22,790 nucleotides of DNA from Bacteroidales bacterium (lineage in GTDB: Bacteria > Bacteroidota > Bacteroidia > Bacteroidales > WCHB1-69): NCBI GenBank assembly GCA_017964755.1, contig JAGCRI010000195.1:1-22790 (forward strand), read 5' to 3'. The notes beneath the pieces were generated by a model, which saw only the letters and a program-made list of their open reading frames with translations, was not told the origin of the DNA and searched no databases. The position numbers and the translations under genes were made by a program. Of the stretch, positions 15,799 to 22,790 are shown piece by piece. Numbering within the stretch: the stretch's first letter is position 1; each line of letters starts with the position of its first letter.

Positions 15799-16188
15799 TT
15801 ATTTGTCAGCCGGTTTTTTCTTCGGACGTTTTGCACCATATTTGCTACGGCCTTGGAGACGGCCTTCAACGCCTGCTGAATCCAGCGCACCGCGGACGAT
15901 GTGATATCTCACACCCGGAAGGTCCTTAACACGACCGCCGCGAACCAAAACGATTGAGTGTTCCTGCAAGTTATGGCCTTCACCCGGTATGTAAGCGTTA
16001 ACTTCCTTACCGTTGGTCATACGGACTCTCGCGACTTTACGCATTGCTGAATTAGGTTTTTTAGGTGTTGTAGTGTAAACTCTCAAACACACACCGCGTC
16101 TTTGCGGGCAAGCATCCAATGCTCTTGACTTACTCTGTGAAGTAAGTTTCTTTCTTCCTTTTCTTACTAATTGTTGTATTGTTGGCAT
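15799..16188 (-). CDS. rpsL: 30S ribosomal protein S12
   Basis: S12 (129 residues) is part of the decoding centre and the first gene of the str operon here. TTTPKKPNSAMRKVARVR and the GGRVKDLPGVRYH loop are intact, including both lysines at which streptomycin-resistance changes usually arise, so no ribosomal streptomycin resistance is predicted. One unusual residue is Arg in KSRALDACPQ, where E. coli and Bacteroides S12 have Pro. The promoter and leader lie in the 150-base gap upstream. Confidence 0.98.
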   Translation of the reverse strand: MPTIQQLVRKGRKKLTSQSKSRALDACPQRRGVCLRVYTTTPKKPNSAMRKVARVRMTNGKEVNAYIPGEGHNLQEHSIVLVRGGRVKDLPGVRYHIVRGALDSAGVEGRLQGRSKYGAKRPKKKPADK

Positions 16189-16248
16189 AAAATTAAAAAA
16201 TTTAATCGTTTAATTTTCAATATAAAAAATCCCATTTTTTTGGGCGTG

Positions 16249-16275
16249 CAAAAATACAATTTTTTTTTATTCAAA
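16249..16275 (-). promoter_or_regulatory. Candidate promoter of the rpsL operon
   Basis: On the minus strand TATTTTTG (16249-16256) matches TAnnTTTG exactly, with TTTG (16272-16275) upstream. The 15-base spacing is shorter than the usual 19-21, so the -33 assignment is weak. Downstream in the leader, CCCA/TGGG (16231-16244) can form a short hairpin followed by ATTTTTT, which might act in leader regulation or be chance. A 9-base direct repeat (TTTCCGAAT on the plus strand, 16283-16291 and 16317-16325) lies just upstream. Confidence 0.45.
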
Positions 16276-16338
16276 AATATAGTTTCCGAATTTTTATTTC
16301 AATAGGGGAGGTTTGATTTCCGAATGCAGGTTTTCGAA

Positions 16339-17148
16339 TTACGGGACCAAGACCAGGCGGAGACCCCGACTGTCGGATTTGTTTGTCGGATTGGCGTAAG
16401 CGCGGTGTGAGACACGACATTCATCGGAGGCGGAGTCGAAACTGCCACCACGAAACACATGGAGTACTCCTATTAAAGGACCTGTCGGGTTGGTCAGGTT
16501 TTCTATGTCGTACTCACCGTACCAGTCGCTACACCATTCGCCCACGTTGCCGCTCATATCATAAATTCCGAGTTCGTTAGCTCCTTTGGATTTCACAGAG
16601 TGTGTTTTGTTTTCACTGTTGTCGTTATACCAGCCTACAGCATCCAGTTCATTATTGCCGCTGTATGTGTGCCTTTGGCTACTCGCACCGCCGCGCGCCG
16701 CATACTCCCACTCCGCCTCTGTCGGCAGCCGGAATTTTAAGTTCGTTTTTTGATTCAGCTTTTCTATGAAATTTTGACAATCGTCCCAACTCACATTTTC
16801 AACTGGCCGGTCATAACCATTGAATTCACTTGGATTTGTGCCCATTACCGATGCCCACAACGCTTGCATGACCTCAGTTTCTGCTATGCAGAAATCGTTC
16901 AGTGTAACTGAATGTGCCGGTATCTCGTTAGGCAGAACATCGAAACCTTGCTCATCGGTTCCGCCCATAGTGAAAGTGCCGCCTTTGACGACAATCATCT
17001 TGAAGGAGACACTGTTTACAGTTATTACAGTTGGAATCAATGTGTCATTCAGGCAAGCATATTCTCTCATTTCAAACTCCGGATCTTTTGTGCAAGAAAA
17101 GGCGAGGAGTGAAAGGAGTATGAATAATATCAGTTGCTTTTTTCTCAT
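16339..17148 (-). CDS. Lipoprotein with FGE/sulfatase-modifying-factor (SUMF1) domain
   Basis: A 269-residue predicted lipoprotein. The hydrophobic signal ends in LLAFSC with lipid-anchored C19, followed by TKDPE, a partial match to the K-(D/E)-(D/E) surface-export signal described for Bacteroidota lipoproteins. From ~45 to the end it is a formylglycine-generating-enzyme-like fold: GGTFTMGG, RPVENVSWDDC, FRLPTEAEWEYAARGG, GNVGEWCSDWYG, RGGSF and RGLRLVLVP. The paired active-site cysteines of true FGE, after the GGS motif, are not evident, since that stretch reads GGSFDSASDECRVSHRAY. A structural or binding role in the envelope is therefore more likely than sulfatase activation. It lies 23 bases after the broken PEGA gene, so it may have lost its promoter or partner. 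Confidence 0.85.
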   Translation of the reverse strand: MRKKQLILFILLSLLAFSCTKDPEFEMREYACLNDTLIPTVITVNSVSFKMIVVKGGTFTMGGTDEQGFDVLPNEIPAHSVTLNDFCIAETEVMQALWASVMGTNPSEFNGYDRPVENVSWDDCQNFIEKLNQKTNLKFRLPTEAEWEYAARGGASSQRHTYSGNNELDAVGWYNDNSENKTHSVKSKGANELGIYDMSGNVGEWCSDWYGEYDIENLTNPTGPLIGVLHVFRGGSFDSASDECRVSHRAYANPTNKSDSRGLRLVLVP

Positions 17149-17171
17149 TTTTTCAAAGACTAATTCTTTTT

Positions 17172-18408
17172 TTATTGGTGATATAATCCGAGTCCGAGTT
17201 TGAACTCTATTGTTTTGAAATTAGTTGTCACGATTTCGGCGGAAAATAGGAATTTGTTGAGGCTTATCATGAATCCGAAGGCTACATCTGCTCCGAGGAA
17301 TGTGCGTGGCTTGTAGCTATAGAGGGTTACGAAAGTTATCCATGCAGAGTGGTGCCGTTTTGCCTTGTTGCCAGTTTCTGTACTGGCAAGGTCGGTATAG
17401 ATGTTTTCTTCAGTACGGACTGATTCCGTGCGTTTTATCGTTTCCCTGTTTTTCAGTTCCACTGAAATATCAGTTGTTTTGTTCTCCTCAACTTTTATGT
17501 TGCGAACCTCAGTAGCGTAGTCATTTTTTTCTATTCTCAGTTCATGGTCGCCTATCAGTATGTTGTTCAGAAGTTTAGGTGTGGTTCCAACTTTTTGTCC
17601 GTCAAGGTAGATGTCGGCGGCAAATGGGGTGGAAGCGACTTGAAGGAATCCGTAAATTGGTGTTGGCGGGTCGAGGTCTATTTGTGTATTGTCGCCTGCA
17701 TTGAGTGTGAATGCTTTCTCCGTATCTACGTGTGATTTTCTGGAGGCTTTTATTTTATAGACACCCGCTGCAAGACGACCGTTCCAACTTCCAACGCCCT
17801 TTTTCTCACCGTTTACCCATATTTCCGCATTGGGGTCGCTGCAAGTGATGACAGGCTCTGCAAAGTCGGGGGCCATGGCAAGCGTTATCGCGGATGTCTC
17901 CCCGTCAGTGACTGAAACTTCCTGTGTGGCACTTTGGTACATTGCTTTGAATACTGAAACAGTGTAAACACCACTTCGCAGACGGTCGGAGGTATATGGG
18001 GTCTTCCCAGCCGATGAGTTGTTGATCCTGACAGTTGCGGCAGCTTCAGGAGTCGAGTTTACTTTTATATATCCAAAGTTGGGTTTCAGGGAGATGTCAA
18101 GTGTTGTTGTGCTGTCAGGTGAAATGAAAACTCACCTTTTGCTGTGTGGTACATGTCGTTTGAGATATGATATATATATGTCAGCTTCCCCGATTTTATA
18201 TTTTATTTCGGCGCAGGGAACCAACCCGTCAACAAAAATATGCTCAACTGTTTTTATCTTGATAAGTGCGCATGGTTTGCCGTTGTCGTCTTTCGCACCT
18301 GCCACCCTCGCTGATATGTCTATTGTCCCATCAGGAAGCTGCTCCTCGTAAAAGCTCTTCACCTCCAGTGTTTGCGCCGAGAGCGACAACGCTGAAAGAA
18401 GAAAGAGA
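17172..18408 (-). pseudogene. PEGA-domain surface protein, broken by lost start and in-frame TGA
   Basis: A former exported protein with a signal-peptide tail (FLLSALSLSAQ), an N-terminal beta-rich domain (QTLEVKSFYEEQLPDG...), three PEGA-like repeats (FGYIKVNSTPEAA; ITCSDPNAEIWVNG; GFLQVASTPFAADIYLDG) and a short C-terminal part that may be a remnant outer-membrane barrel. Two lesions are visible. There is no ATG or GTG in this frame for the signal peptide, and the frame closes upstream with TAG; only a TTG at 18389 could start it. A TGA at 18132-18134 splits the frame, and the same frame resumes at once (VFISPDSTTTLDIS). A pair of compensating indels is an alternative, because another frame reads HTAKGEFSF across the same spot near a (TA)5 tract. 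It was probably paired with the FGE-like lipoprotein that follows. Confidence 0.75.
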
Positions 18409-18411
18409 TAA

Positions 18412-18597
18412 TCACTTTTTGTATGTTGGCGAATCTTTGCCTATACCGAAATATTTATGAATCCAGTTCGTTTTGTCGCTTGGTGCGCTTTGGTTGTGCC
18501 ACGGCGTGGAAGTCAGGATATGGACATCGAATTTTTCCCACAGTTTGTAGAAGGCGTCATTTTTCATAAAAATCGGTTTCCTCAACAAACCATATAA
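18412..18597 (-). pseudogene. Remnant of a HAD-superfamily 5'-nucleotidase (NT5C type)
   Basis: An open stretch of about 61 codons, including a 51-residue reading frame from the ATG at 18567 to the TGA at 18412-18414. It contains FDVHILTSTPWHNQ and DKTNWIHKYFG, then GKDSPTYKK. From memory of the family, this matches the middle of 5'(3')-deoxyribonucleotidases of the NT5C type (YDVYILTxxPWxNxSAxxDKxxWvxkyLG). The N-terminal catalytic DxD part and the C-terminal IDDR part are missing. After the stop, shifting one base gives VIIS, which continues the family pattern before homology ends near 18400, exactly where the PEGA signal peptide begins. It sits in the 18409-18698 gap, which otherwise holds only a hairpin. 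Confidence 0.6.
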
Positions 18598-18642
18598 TTA
18601 AGGTGCAAAATAATTATGAATTATCGGTTTGCAGACAACGTG

Positions 18643-18673
18643 AAGAATCCCCACGCATCGCATGGGGATTCTT
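18643..18673 (-). terminator. Terminator-like hairpin after the giant surface-protein gene
   Basis: A perfect 11-base stem (AAGAATCCCCA at 18643-18653, TGGGGATTCTT at 18663-18673) with a 9-base loop lies 25 bases after the stop of the minus-strand gene ending at 18699. The stem is strong, but only TTCTT follows as a T-rich end on the minus strand. The plus-strand side ends TTCTTTT, so it may be bidirectional. Confidence 0.55.
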
Positions 18674-18698
18674 TTGTGGGGAATAAATAATTTTTGTT

Positions 18699-21600
18699 TT
18701 ACTGATTCTTCACACAACGGACGGATTGTTTGCTAGCGTAATTTATACTTGCCATATAACTATATGTGAATCCACCACCAGACATTGTATTGGTCATATA
18801 AACCCAATACGCGTCAGAATATTGCGGCTTTGTTGTACACCAGTAACTGGCACTATCTCCGTAAGGTACATCACCACCAGTGCTACCTACTCCATTGGGA
18901 TAAGCATTAAATCCGGATGAATTGTTTGTAGATTGATCGCTACCAATGGCACAAGAATTCCCATTCTGATCGTGACTCCAGCCAGTCGTACTTGCCAAGG
19001 ATTTACAAATATTACTCGGATTACCATCGCAACCATATGTGCCTCTACAGATAAGGTAATCATTAAGCATCAGCCATTCCGCCAAGCTTGGAACATGCCA
19101 ACCGTCAGGACAGATTCCTTGTATGCCACTTGGAGTAGCAGATGAATGAGCCTTTCCTGTTACAGCTGGATAATTATATAGGAAGCCAGCAAGGGAGTCA
19201 TATTCATTGCCTTTTAAAGCATGGTAATAATATTTTGTGGAAGTGCTGGTTTCAGTTGAAGCCTCTGTTATGGCTGTTCCGTTAGCATAATGGGTTGTGC
19301 GAAGATTTTCCGCCATCCAGCATTGTGAGCCTATAGACACGGTCTTGTATGTATTGCCGTCATAGTCGGAGATGCTGGTTGTACCATTGCATGCTTCACC
19401 GGTGTTCAGGGTAATTACCGTGCTACTATAGCCTGTCCCTACCGAGTTAGTCGCATAAGCCATTATGTAATAGGTGGTGTTTGAGGCAAGACATGTAAGG
19501 GTGGCTGTCATATAGCCTGTGCCTGATCCTGCGGTAACATAATCATCGGAAAGTGTCGGGGGATTTGTCTCGCTGAAGTAAAATCCTCTGCTGGTAACTG
19601 GTGCACTGCCCGAATCGGTAACGTTGCCATACCCTATAATTTTAATACGAGAAGCGTCCACGTCAGTTGTCGGAAGTATTTCTACAGTTGGCACCGTCCC
19701 TGCGGGTGTTGTGAATTGTCTCACCTCACCATATCCGATACCTGCACTGTTTTTGGCGTATGCCCTCACGTAGTAGGTGGTGTTTTCTGTGAGATTTGAT
19801 GGCGAGGAAGTGTAGGTGGAATTGCTGGATGAGACGACAATGTAGCTGTCAGCGATGGTCGGTTCAGAGTTGGAGGTGCTGTAGCAGAACCCGCGCTCGC
19901 TGATGGCAGCCCCGCCGTTGTCGGTGATAGTGCCACCCAGTTCAGCCCATGTGCAACCGAAATTTGATACGTCTGCAGTGGAGAGGGTCGGTATGGAGAC
20001 GTTCATGGCGCTGTCGTAGACACAGCGGACGGAAGCGGCAGAGCGTTTGATTACGGAATTGGTATCGCCGTCATTAGTATAATTGACACGGGATTGTGCG
20101 TAGTCAAGCCTTAAAACTTTTGCGAAATCTGAGTTGGTGCTTGTGGATGACCAAAGGATAAGATCCTTGTTAATACGTCCGCTCATGAGTGTGCCTGCAG
20201 GTATGGCGTTGAAGTTTGTGCTGTTGTTGGAGGAGAGGTTGTATCCAGGGCTGCAGGAGCGAGAGAGTGATGTGGAGTTGGAGAGCCAGTAGGATTGGCC
20301 AGCCAGAGCTTGTGCTATGTAAGCGCTGTTGCCGTCGCAGAGGTATTCTCCGATGCTGCTGACGTATGAGCGCATGGTGGAGATTTCGGAGTTGCTCGGC
20401 AGGTGCCAGCCGGTAGGGCAGATGCCTTGTACCCCGCTTGGTTCGGAGTTGGAGGAGGCGCTTCCGTTCATGGCGGCGTACCAGTTGTAGAGCAGACCTC
20501 TGGTTGCGTCGTTGGAGGCGTCGCTGTTGGCGTGGTAGTAGAGAGGAGATGTTGAGGTAGCGGTGTTGAGCTGTTCGGTGATTGGGTCGCCAGTGGCGTA
20601 GTGTGTGGTCTTGAGGTTCTCCCTGAACCAGCACTGGGACCCCATCTGGACGGTGGTGTAGGTGTTTTTGTCGAAGTCGATGGCCTTGCTGATTCCGCAT
20701 GTGAAGGTTAGCGTTATGGCTTTGATCTCGTTGCTGTATGTGGTGCCGAGGTCGTTGGTGGCGTAAGCCCTTATGTAGTATGTTGTGTTGGTCTGCAATC
20801 CTGTGAGCGTGTCGCGATATGTTCCAGTCCCGATGCCTGAGTTAGCGATATGGCTGTCGCTGAGAGTCGGGGTCGGGTTAGAGGAGCTGTAGCAGAAACC
20901 GCGCTCAGTGAGGGCAGGAGACCCATCTGCTGTTATGTTGCCCGTACATTTCATCGCGTTATATGCGAATTCCACAGTATTATTCGTGTCAAGTTTCACA
21001 GTCGGGAGGGCGCCGGCGAGAGTGGTGAAAGAGATTGCTTCGCCGTAAGCGGTACCGACAGCGTTGGTGGCGTAAGCGCGGACATAGTAAATTGTTCCGG
21101 GCGTGAGATTCTTGAGGTCGCTGGAGAATACCCCTGTCCCGCTACCGTCAATAGTTGTGTCGTTCGCGATGGTCGGAGCCGGTGAAGTGCTATAGCAGAT
21201 GCCGTATTTTGTAACCGCTGTCCCCCCGTCTGCTGTAACCTCACCGCCGCTGGTAGCTGTGGTATAGGTGATGGAAGATGCCGCTGTTGTGGCTGCCAGT
21301 ACAGGCAGGCCGAAGGTTGTAGCCGTCCCTTCCTCGCTTGGAACAGTCTCAGCCCCATTGTCCACAGAGATGATGACAGTGTATCCAGTGCCAGGGTTAA
21401 GAGACATGACAGAGTCGCTGATTGAAGTCCCTGTTATTGTTGCCGTTTTAGTGACAGTATCTGTCTGCCCAGTTTCCACACACTTGATTGTGAGTGTGGC
21501 GGAGGCTGCGCCTTGCAGGTCAACATCGGCGGTGACATAGAGGCCGCGCCCGTCTGCCATTGAGTTGAGAGCATAGTTGGAGATGATTGCAGGCAGCATC

Positions 21601-22790
21601 TTTGTTGTCGTGGTATAGGCTATTGAGGTGTCTGCCCCGATCGAGTTTGCAACTCTCAACCAGACGTAGTACAGGGTGTTCGGAGTCAGGCCTGTGAGAG
21701 TTACGGCGCTGGTGGTGCTGGTAGCGGTTGTCGCAGTGGCAAAATTGTTGGAGGTGTTGTAGTAGAAGATGTATGAAGTGATTGGCGTATTGAAGTCGCT
21801 TACAGAAGCCGTGACATCAATGGAAGTCGTTGCTGGGGTGAGTGAGAGTGAGTTGACGCGTGGAGGATACAGCGGTGTCATGTTGTTGCTGAGGGAGTCA
21901 ATGATATGCTGGAGGTTTGCGATTGCACGCTGGAGAGAGTCGAATACTGCTCGCAGGTCGCATGCGTTGACGGCCTTGTTGTCACAAGGTGTCGCAAAGT
22001 CAAAGCCGGAGGCGACATAAGTGGTCCCTGTCGTGAAGTTGCTCGTGTCTGAAAATGTGTTATTGCTACTAAATGTATTGTTTCCGCTGAAAGTGTTGTT
22101 GCCTGCCACCAGTGCGTAGTCATCGTGGTCAGAAAGTTCGGCGACGGTAGTCGGGACAGTAATATTTATGCTCTTATCGGAAGATGCGTTTAACGTAAAG
22201 TCATCAACGTCCACCCCATTTTTCTGAATGGTGATCGTATTATCATTAACGGTAGGAATGTCAGAGGTCTTCGCATAGTTTTTGAGGGAGTCTCCAATAA
22301 GATGTTGTATGCTGTCACTGGTCAGGAATTCCCTGATGCTGTCACTCACCAAATGCTGGATGCTATCAGATTTCAGGAAATCTTTGGTCGCAAGTTTCAT
22401 CTCTTTACGCAACTGGTTTGCAGTGTCGTGAACGAGATGCTGGATGCTGTCGCTTGAGAGGTAGTGGTTGAGGGTGTCGTTCAAGTGCGCGGCAAGAGCG
22501 AGACTGTCGTTGTGCTCCTTGATGTAGATGTTCTTCAGACTGTCCTGAATGTCCTTGATTGTCTCACATCCCTTAATTCTGTCGCAAAGTTGGCCCGCCA
22601 TCAGATAGTGGCTGAGGGTGTCGTTGACAAAGTTGTGAATGCTGTCGCTTGTGAGATAGTGGTTGAGGGTGTCGTTGACGAAATTGTGAATGCTGTCGCT
22701 AGTGAGATAATATCTGAGGGTGTCGTTGACGAAATTGTGAATGCTGTCGCTAGTGAGATAATATCTGAGGGTGTCATTTACGAAGTTGTG
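18699..22790 (-). CDS. Giant fibre-like surface protein with Fn3-like and two FISUMP domains, N-terminus outside window
   Basis: 1363 C-terminal residues are visible. The frame stays open to the window edge, so the Met at 22601 is internal. Order by visible residue: 17-residue repeats (1-~67, degenerate copies to ~175) rich in DSIHNFVNDTL and DSIQHLV; three GNNTFS-type repeats (~230-247); a probable coiled coil (DSLQRAIANLQHIIDSL, ~284-300); fibronectin-III-like modules of the type YCYSTS/TTYYVRAYATNxxGTxYG (~305-695); a first Fib_succ_major paralogous domain (~698-926; GSQCWFRENL, GICPTGWHLPSNSE, SVRCV); two more Fn3-like modules (~930-1130); and a second FISUMP domain (~1134-1361; GSQCWMAENL, GICPDGWHVPSLAE). 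It is Ser/Thr/Asn-rich and surely extracytoplasmic. It ends in FISUMP with no T9SS sorting domain, so the export and anchoring route must lie in the unseen N-terminus. An adhesin or tail-fibre-like role is inferred only. Confidence 0.85.
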   Translation of the reverse strand, partial: HNFVNDTLRYYLTSDSIHNFVNDTLRYYLTSDSIHNFVNDTLNHYLTSDSIHNFVNDTLSHYLMAGQLCDRIKGCETIKDIQDSLKNIYIKEHNDSLALAAHLNDTLNHYLSSDSIQHLVHDTANQLRKEMKLATKDFLKSDSIQHLVSDSIREFLTSDSIQHLIGDSLKNYAKTSDIPTVNDNTITIQKNGVDVDDFTLNASSDKSINITVPTTVAELSDHDDYALVAGNNTFSGNNTFSSNNTFSDTSNFTTGTTYVASGFDFATPCDNKAVNACDLRAVFDSLQRAIANLQHIIDSLSNNMTPLYPPRVNSLSLTPATTSIDVTASVSDFNTPITSYIFYYNTSNNFATATTATSTTSAVTLTGLTPNTLYYVWLRVANSIGADTSIAYTTTTKMLPAIISNYALNSMADGRGLYVTADVDLQGAASATLTIKCVETGQTDTVTKTATITGTSISDSVMSLNPGTGYTVIISVDNGAETVPSEEGTATTFGLPVLAATTAASSITYTTATSGGEVTADGGTAVTKYGICYSTSPAPTIANDTTIDGSGTGVFSSDLKNLTPGTIYYVRAYATNAVGTAYGEAISFTTLAGALPTVKLDTNNTVEFAYNAMKCTGNITADGSPALTERGFCYSSSNPTPTLSDSHIANSGIGTGTYRDTLTGLQTNTTYYIRAYATNDLGTTYSNEIKAITLTFTCGISKAIDFDKNTYTTVQMGSQCWFRENLKTTHYATGDPITEQLNTATSTSPLYYHANSDASNDATRGLLYNWYAAMNGSASSNSEPSGVQGICPTGWHLPSNSEISTMRSYVSSIGEYLCDGNSAYIAQALAGQSYWLSNSTSLSRSCSPGYNLSSNNSTNFNAIPAGTLMSGRINKDLILWSSTSTNSDFAKVLRLDYAQSRVNYTNDGDTNSVIKRSAASVRCVYDSAMNVSIPTLSTADVSNFGCTWAELGGTITDNGGAAISERGFCYSTSNSEPTIADSYIVVSSSNSTYTSSPSNLTENTTYYVRAYAKNSAGIGYGEVRQFTTPAGTVPTVEILPTTDVDASRIKIIGYGNVTDSGSAPVTSRGFYFSETNPPTLSDDYVTAGSGTGYMTATLTCLASNTTYYIMAYATNSVGTGYSSTVITLNTGEACNGTTSISDYDGNTYKTVSIGSQCWMAENLRTTHYANGTAITEASTETSTSTKYYYHALKGNEYDSLAGFLYNYPAVTGKAHSSATPSGIQGICPDGWHVPSLAEWLMLNDYLICRGTYGCDGNPSNICKSLASTTGWSHDQNGNSCAIGSDQSTNNSSGFNAYPNGVGSTGGDVPYGDSASYWCTTKPQYSDAYWVYMTNTMSGGGFTYSYMASINYASKQSVRCVKNQ
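22050..22103 (-). repeat. 18-bp in-frame triplicate encoding GNNTFS
   Basis: Three consecutive 18-base units (22086-22103, 22068-22085, 22050-22067) encode GNNTFS, GNNTFS and SNNTFS and are followed by DTSNFTTG. The third-base differences between units show it is an old repeat kept at protein level. Such NTFSG repeats are common in fibre-like proteins. Confidence 0.9.
22273..22480 (-). repeat. Degenerate copies of the 17-residue repeat
   Basis: Four SDSIQHLV/I cores with variable spacing (DTLNHYLSSDSIQHLV, KSDSIQHLVSDSIREFL, TSDSIQHLIGDSLKNY) repeat the theme of the 51-bp array further along the same protein. They are separated from it by a non-repeated ~30-residue stretch containing two Cys. 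Confidence 0.8.
22635..22790 (-). repeat. 51-bp in-frame tandem repeat (17-residue units)
   Basis: Three full units (22635-22685, 22686-22736, 22737-22787) and the start of a fourth at the window edge keep an exact 51-base period. Neighbouring units differ at only about 3-5 bases. Each encodes HNFVNDTL-x-x-YLTSDSI. A more divergent unit lies at 22584-22634. The array runs off the window, so its length is unknown. Confidence 0.95.

Noticed and set aside
18132..18134. TGA in the PEGA gene as evidence for a reassigned genetic code or selenocysteine
   Set aside because: TGA terminates other genes here (for example the nuclease), Trp uses TGG, no selenocysteine-insertion hairpin was evident, and the family has no known selenoprotein member.
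18617..18691. 24-codon plus-strand ORF (ATG AAT TAT CGG ...)
   Set aside because: It spans the perfect terminator hairpin and has no homology or ribosome-binding context.
20170..20700. 176-codon Arg/Gln/His-rich ORF overlapping the giant surface protein on the same strand
   Set aside because: An alternate-frame shadow of the first FISUMP domain; its odd composition follows from codon bias of the real frame.
22635..22790. Tandem repeats considered as a CRISPR array
   Set aside because: The 51-bp units are contiguous with no unique spacers and stay in frame within a coding sequence.

Overview
The window comes from a member of the Bacteroidota, most likely an uncultured Bacteroidales. The evidence is a fused SecDF, the DUF5063, PEGA-domain and Fib_succ_major (FISUMP) families, a nuclease ending in a type IX secretion (T9SS) sorting domain, a V-type rather than F-type ATPase fragment, and promoters of the TTTG / TAnnTTTG class. 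TGA is an ordinary stop here (it ends the nuclease gene). No tRNA, rRNA, CRISPR array or transposase was seen.

Layout. 1-1.9 kb (+): the 3' end of a V-type ATPase operon (subunit I, cut by the window edge, then subunit K) and a terminator-like inverted repeat. Everything after this is on the minus strand, described here in transcription order. 22.8-18.7 kb: the C-terminal 1363 residues of a giant surface or fibre-like protein (17-residue repeats, GNNTFS repeats, a short coiled coil, Fn3-like modules and two FISUMP domains). 18.6-16.3 kb: a decayed stretch. A both-end-truncated 5'-nucleotidase remnant abuts a PEGA-domain gene that has no recognisable start codon and carries an in-frame TGA, followed by an apparently intact FGE/sulfatase-modifying-factor-like lipoprotein. 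16.2-12.7 kb: a translation operon rpsL-rpsG-fusA-rpsJ that ends at a strong terminator instead of continuing into rplC. 12.6-8.7 kb: a unit with its own promoter, encoding a T9SS-exported endonuclease/phosphatase-fold nuclease, PssA, a LOG-family hydrolase and a DUF5063 protein. 8.6-2.9 kb: a promoter, secDF, and a PorE-like periplasmic OmpA protein, closed by a terminator whose U-tract touches the next gene, folD.

How the genes fit together. secDF and the PorE-like OmpA protein look co-transcribed, linking inner-membrane Sec export with a peptidoglycan-bound envelope component that may belong to T9SS. The nuclease upstream is a T9SS-type cargo. The ATPase, ribosomal and lipid genes are housekeeping.

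The points most worth a second look: FolD has Ile where the catalytic Lys should be, plus changes at two other conserved sites; the OmpA protein has a C-terminal domain resembling a retropepsin fold without its catalytic Asp; a deletion scar joins two dead genes; the giant protein has a 51-bp tandem repeat; and the S10 gene is separated from its usual operon. I did not find a clearly new multi-gene system.
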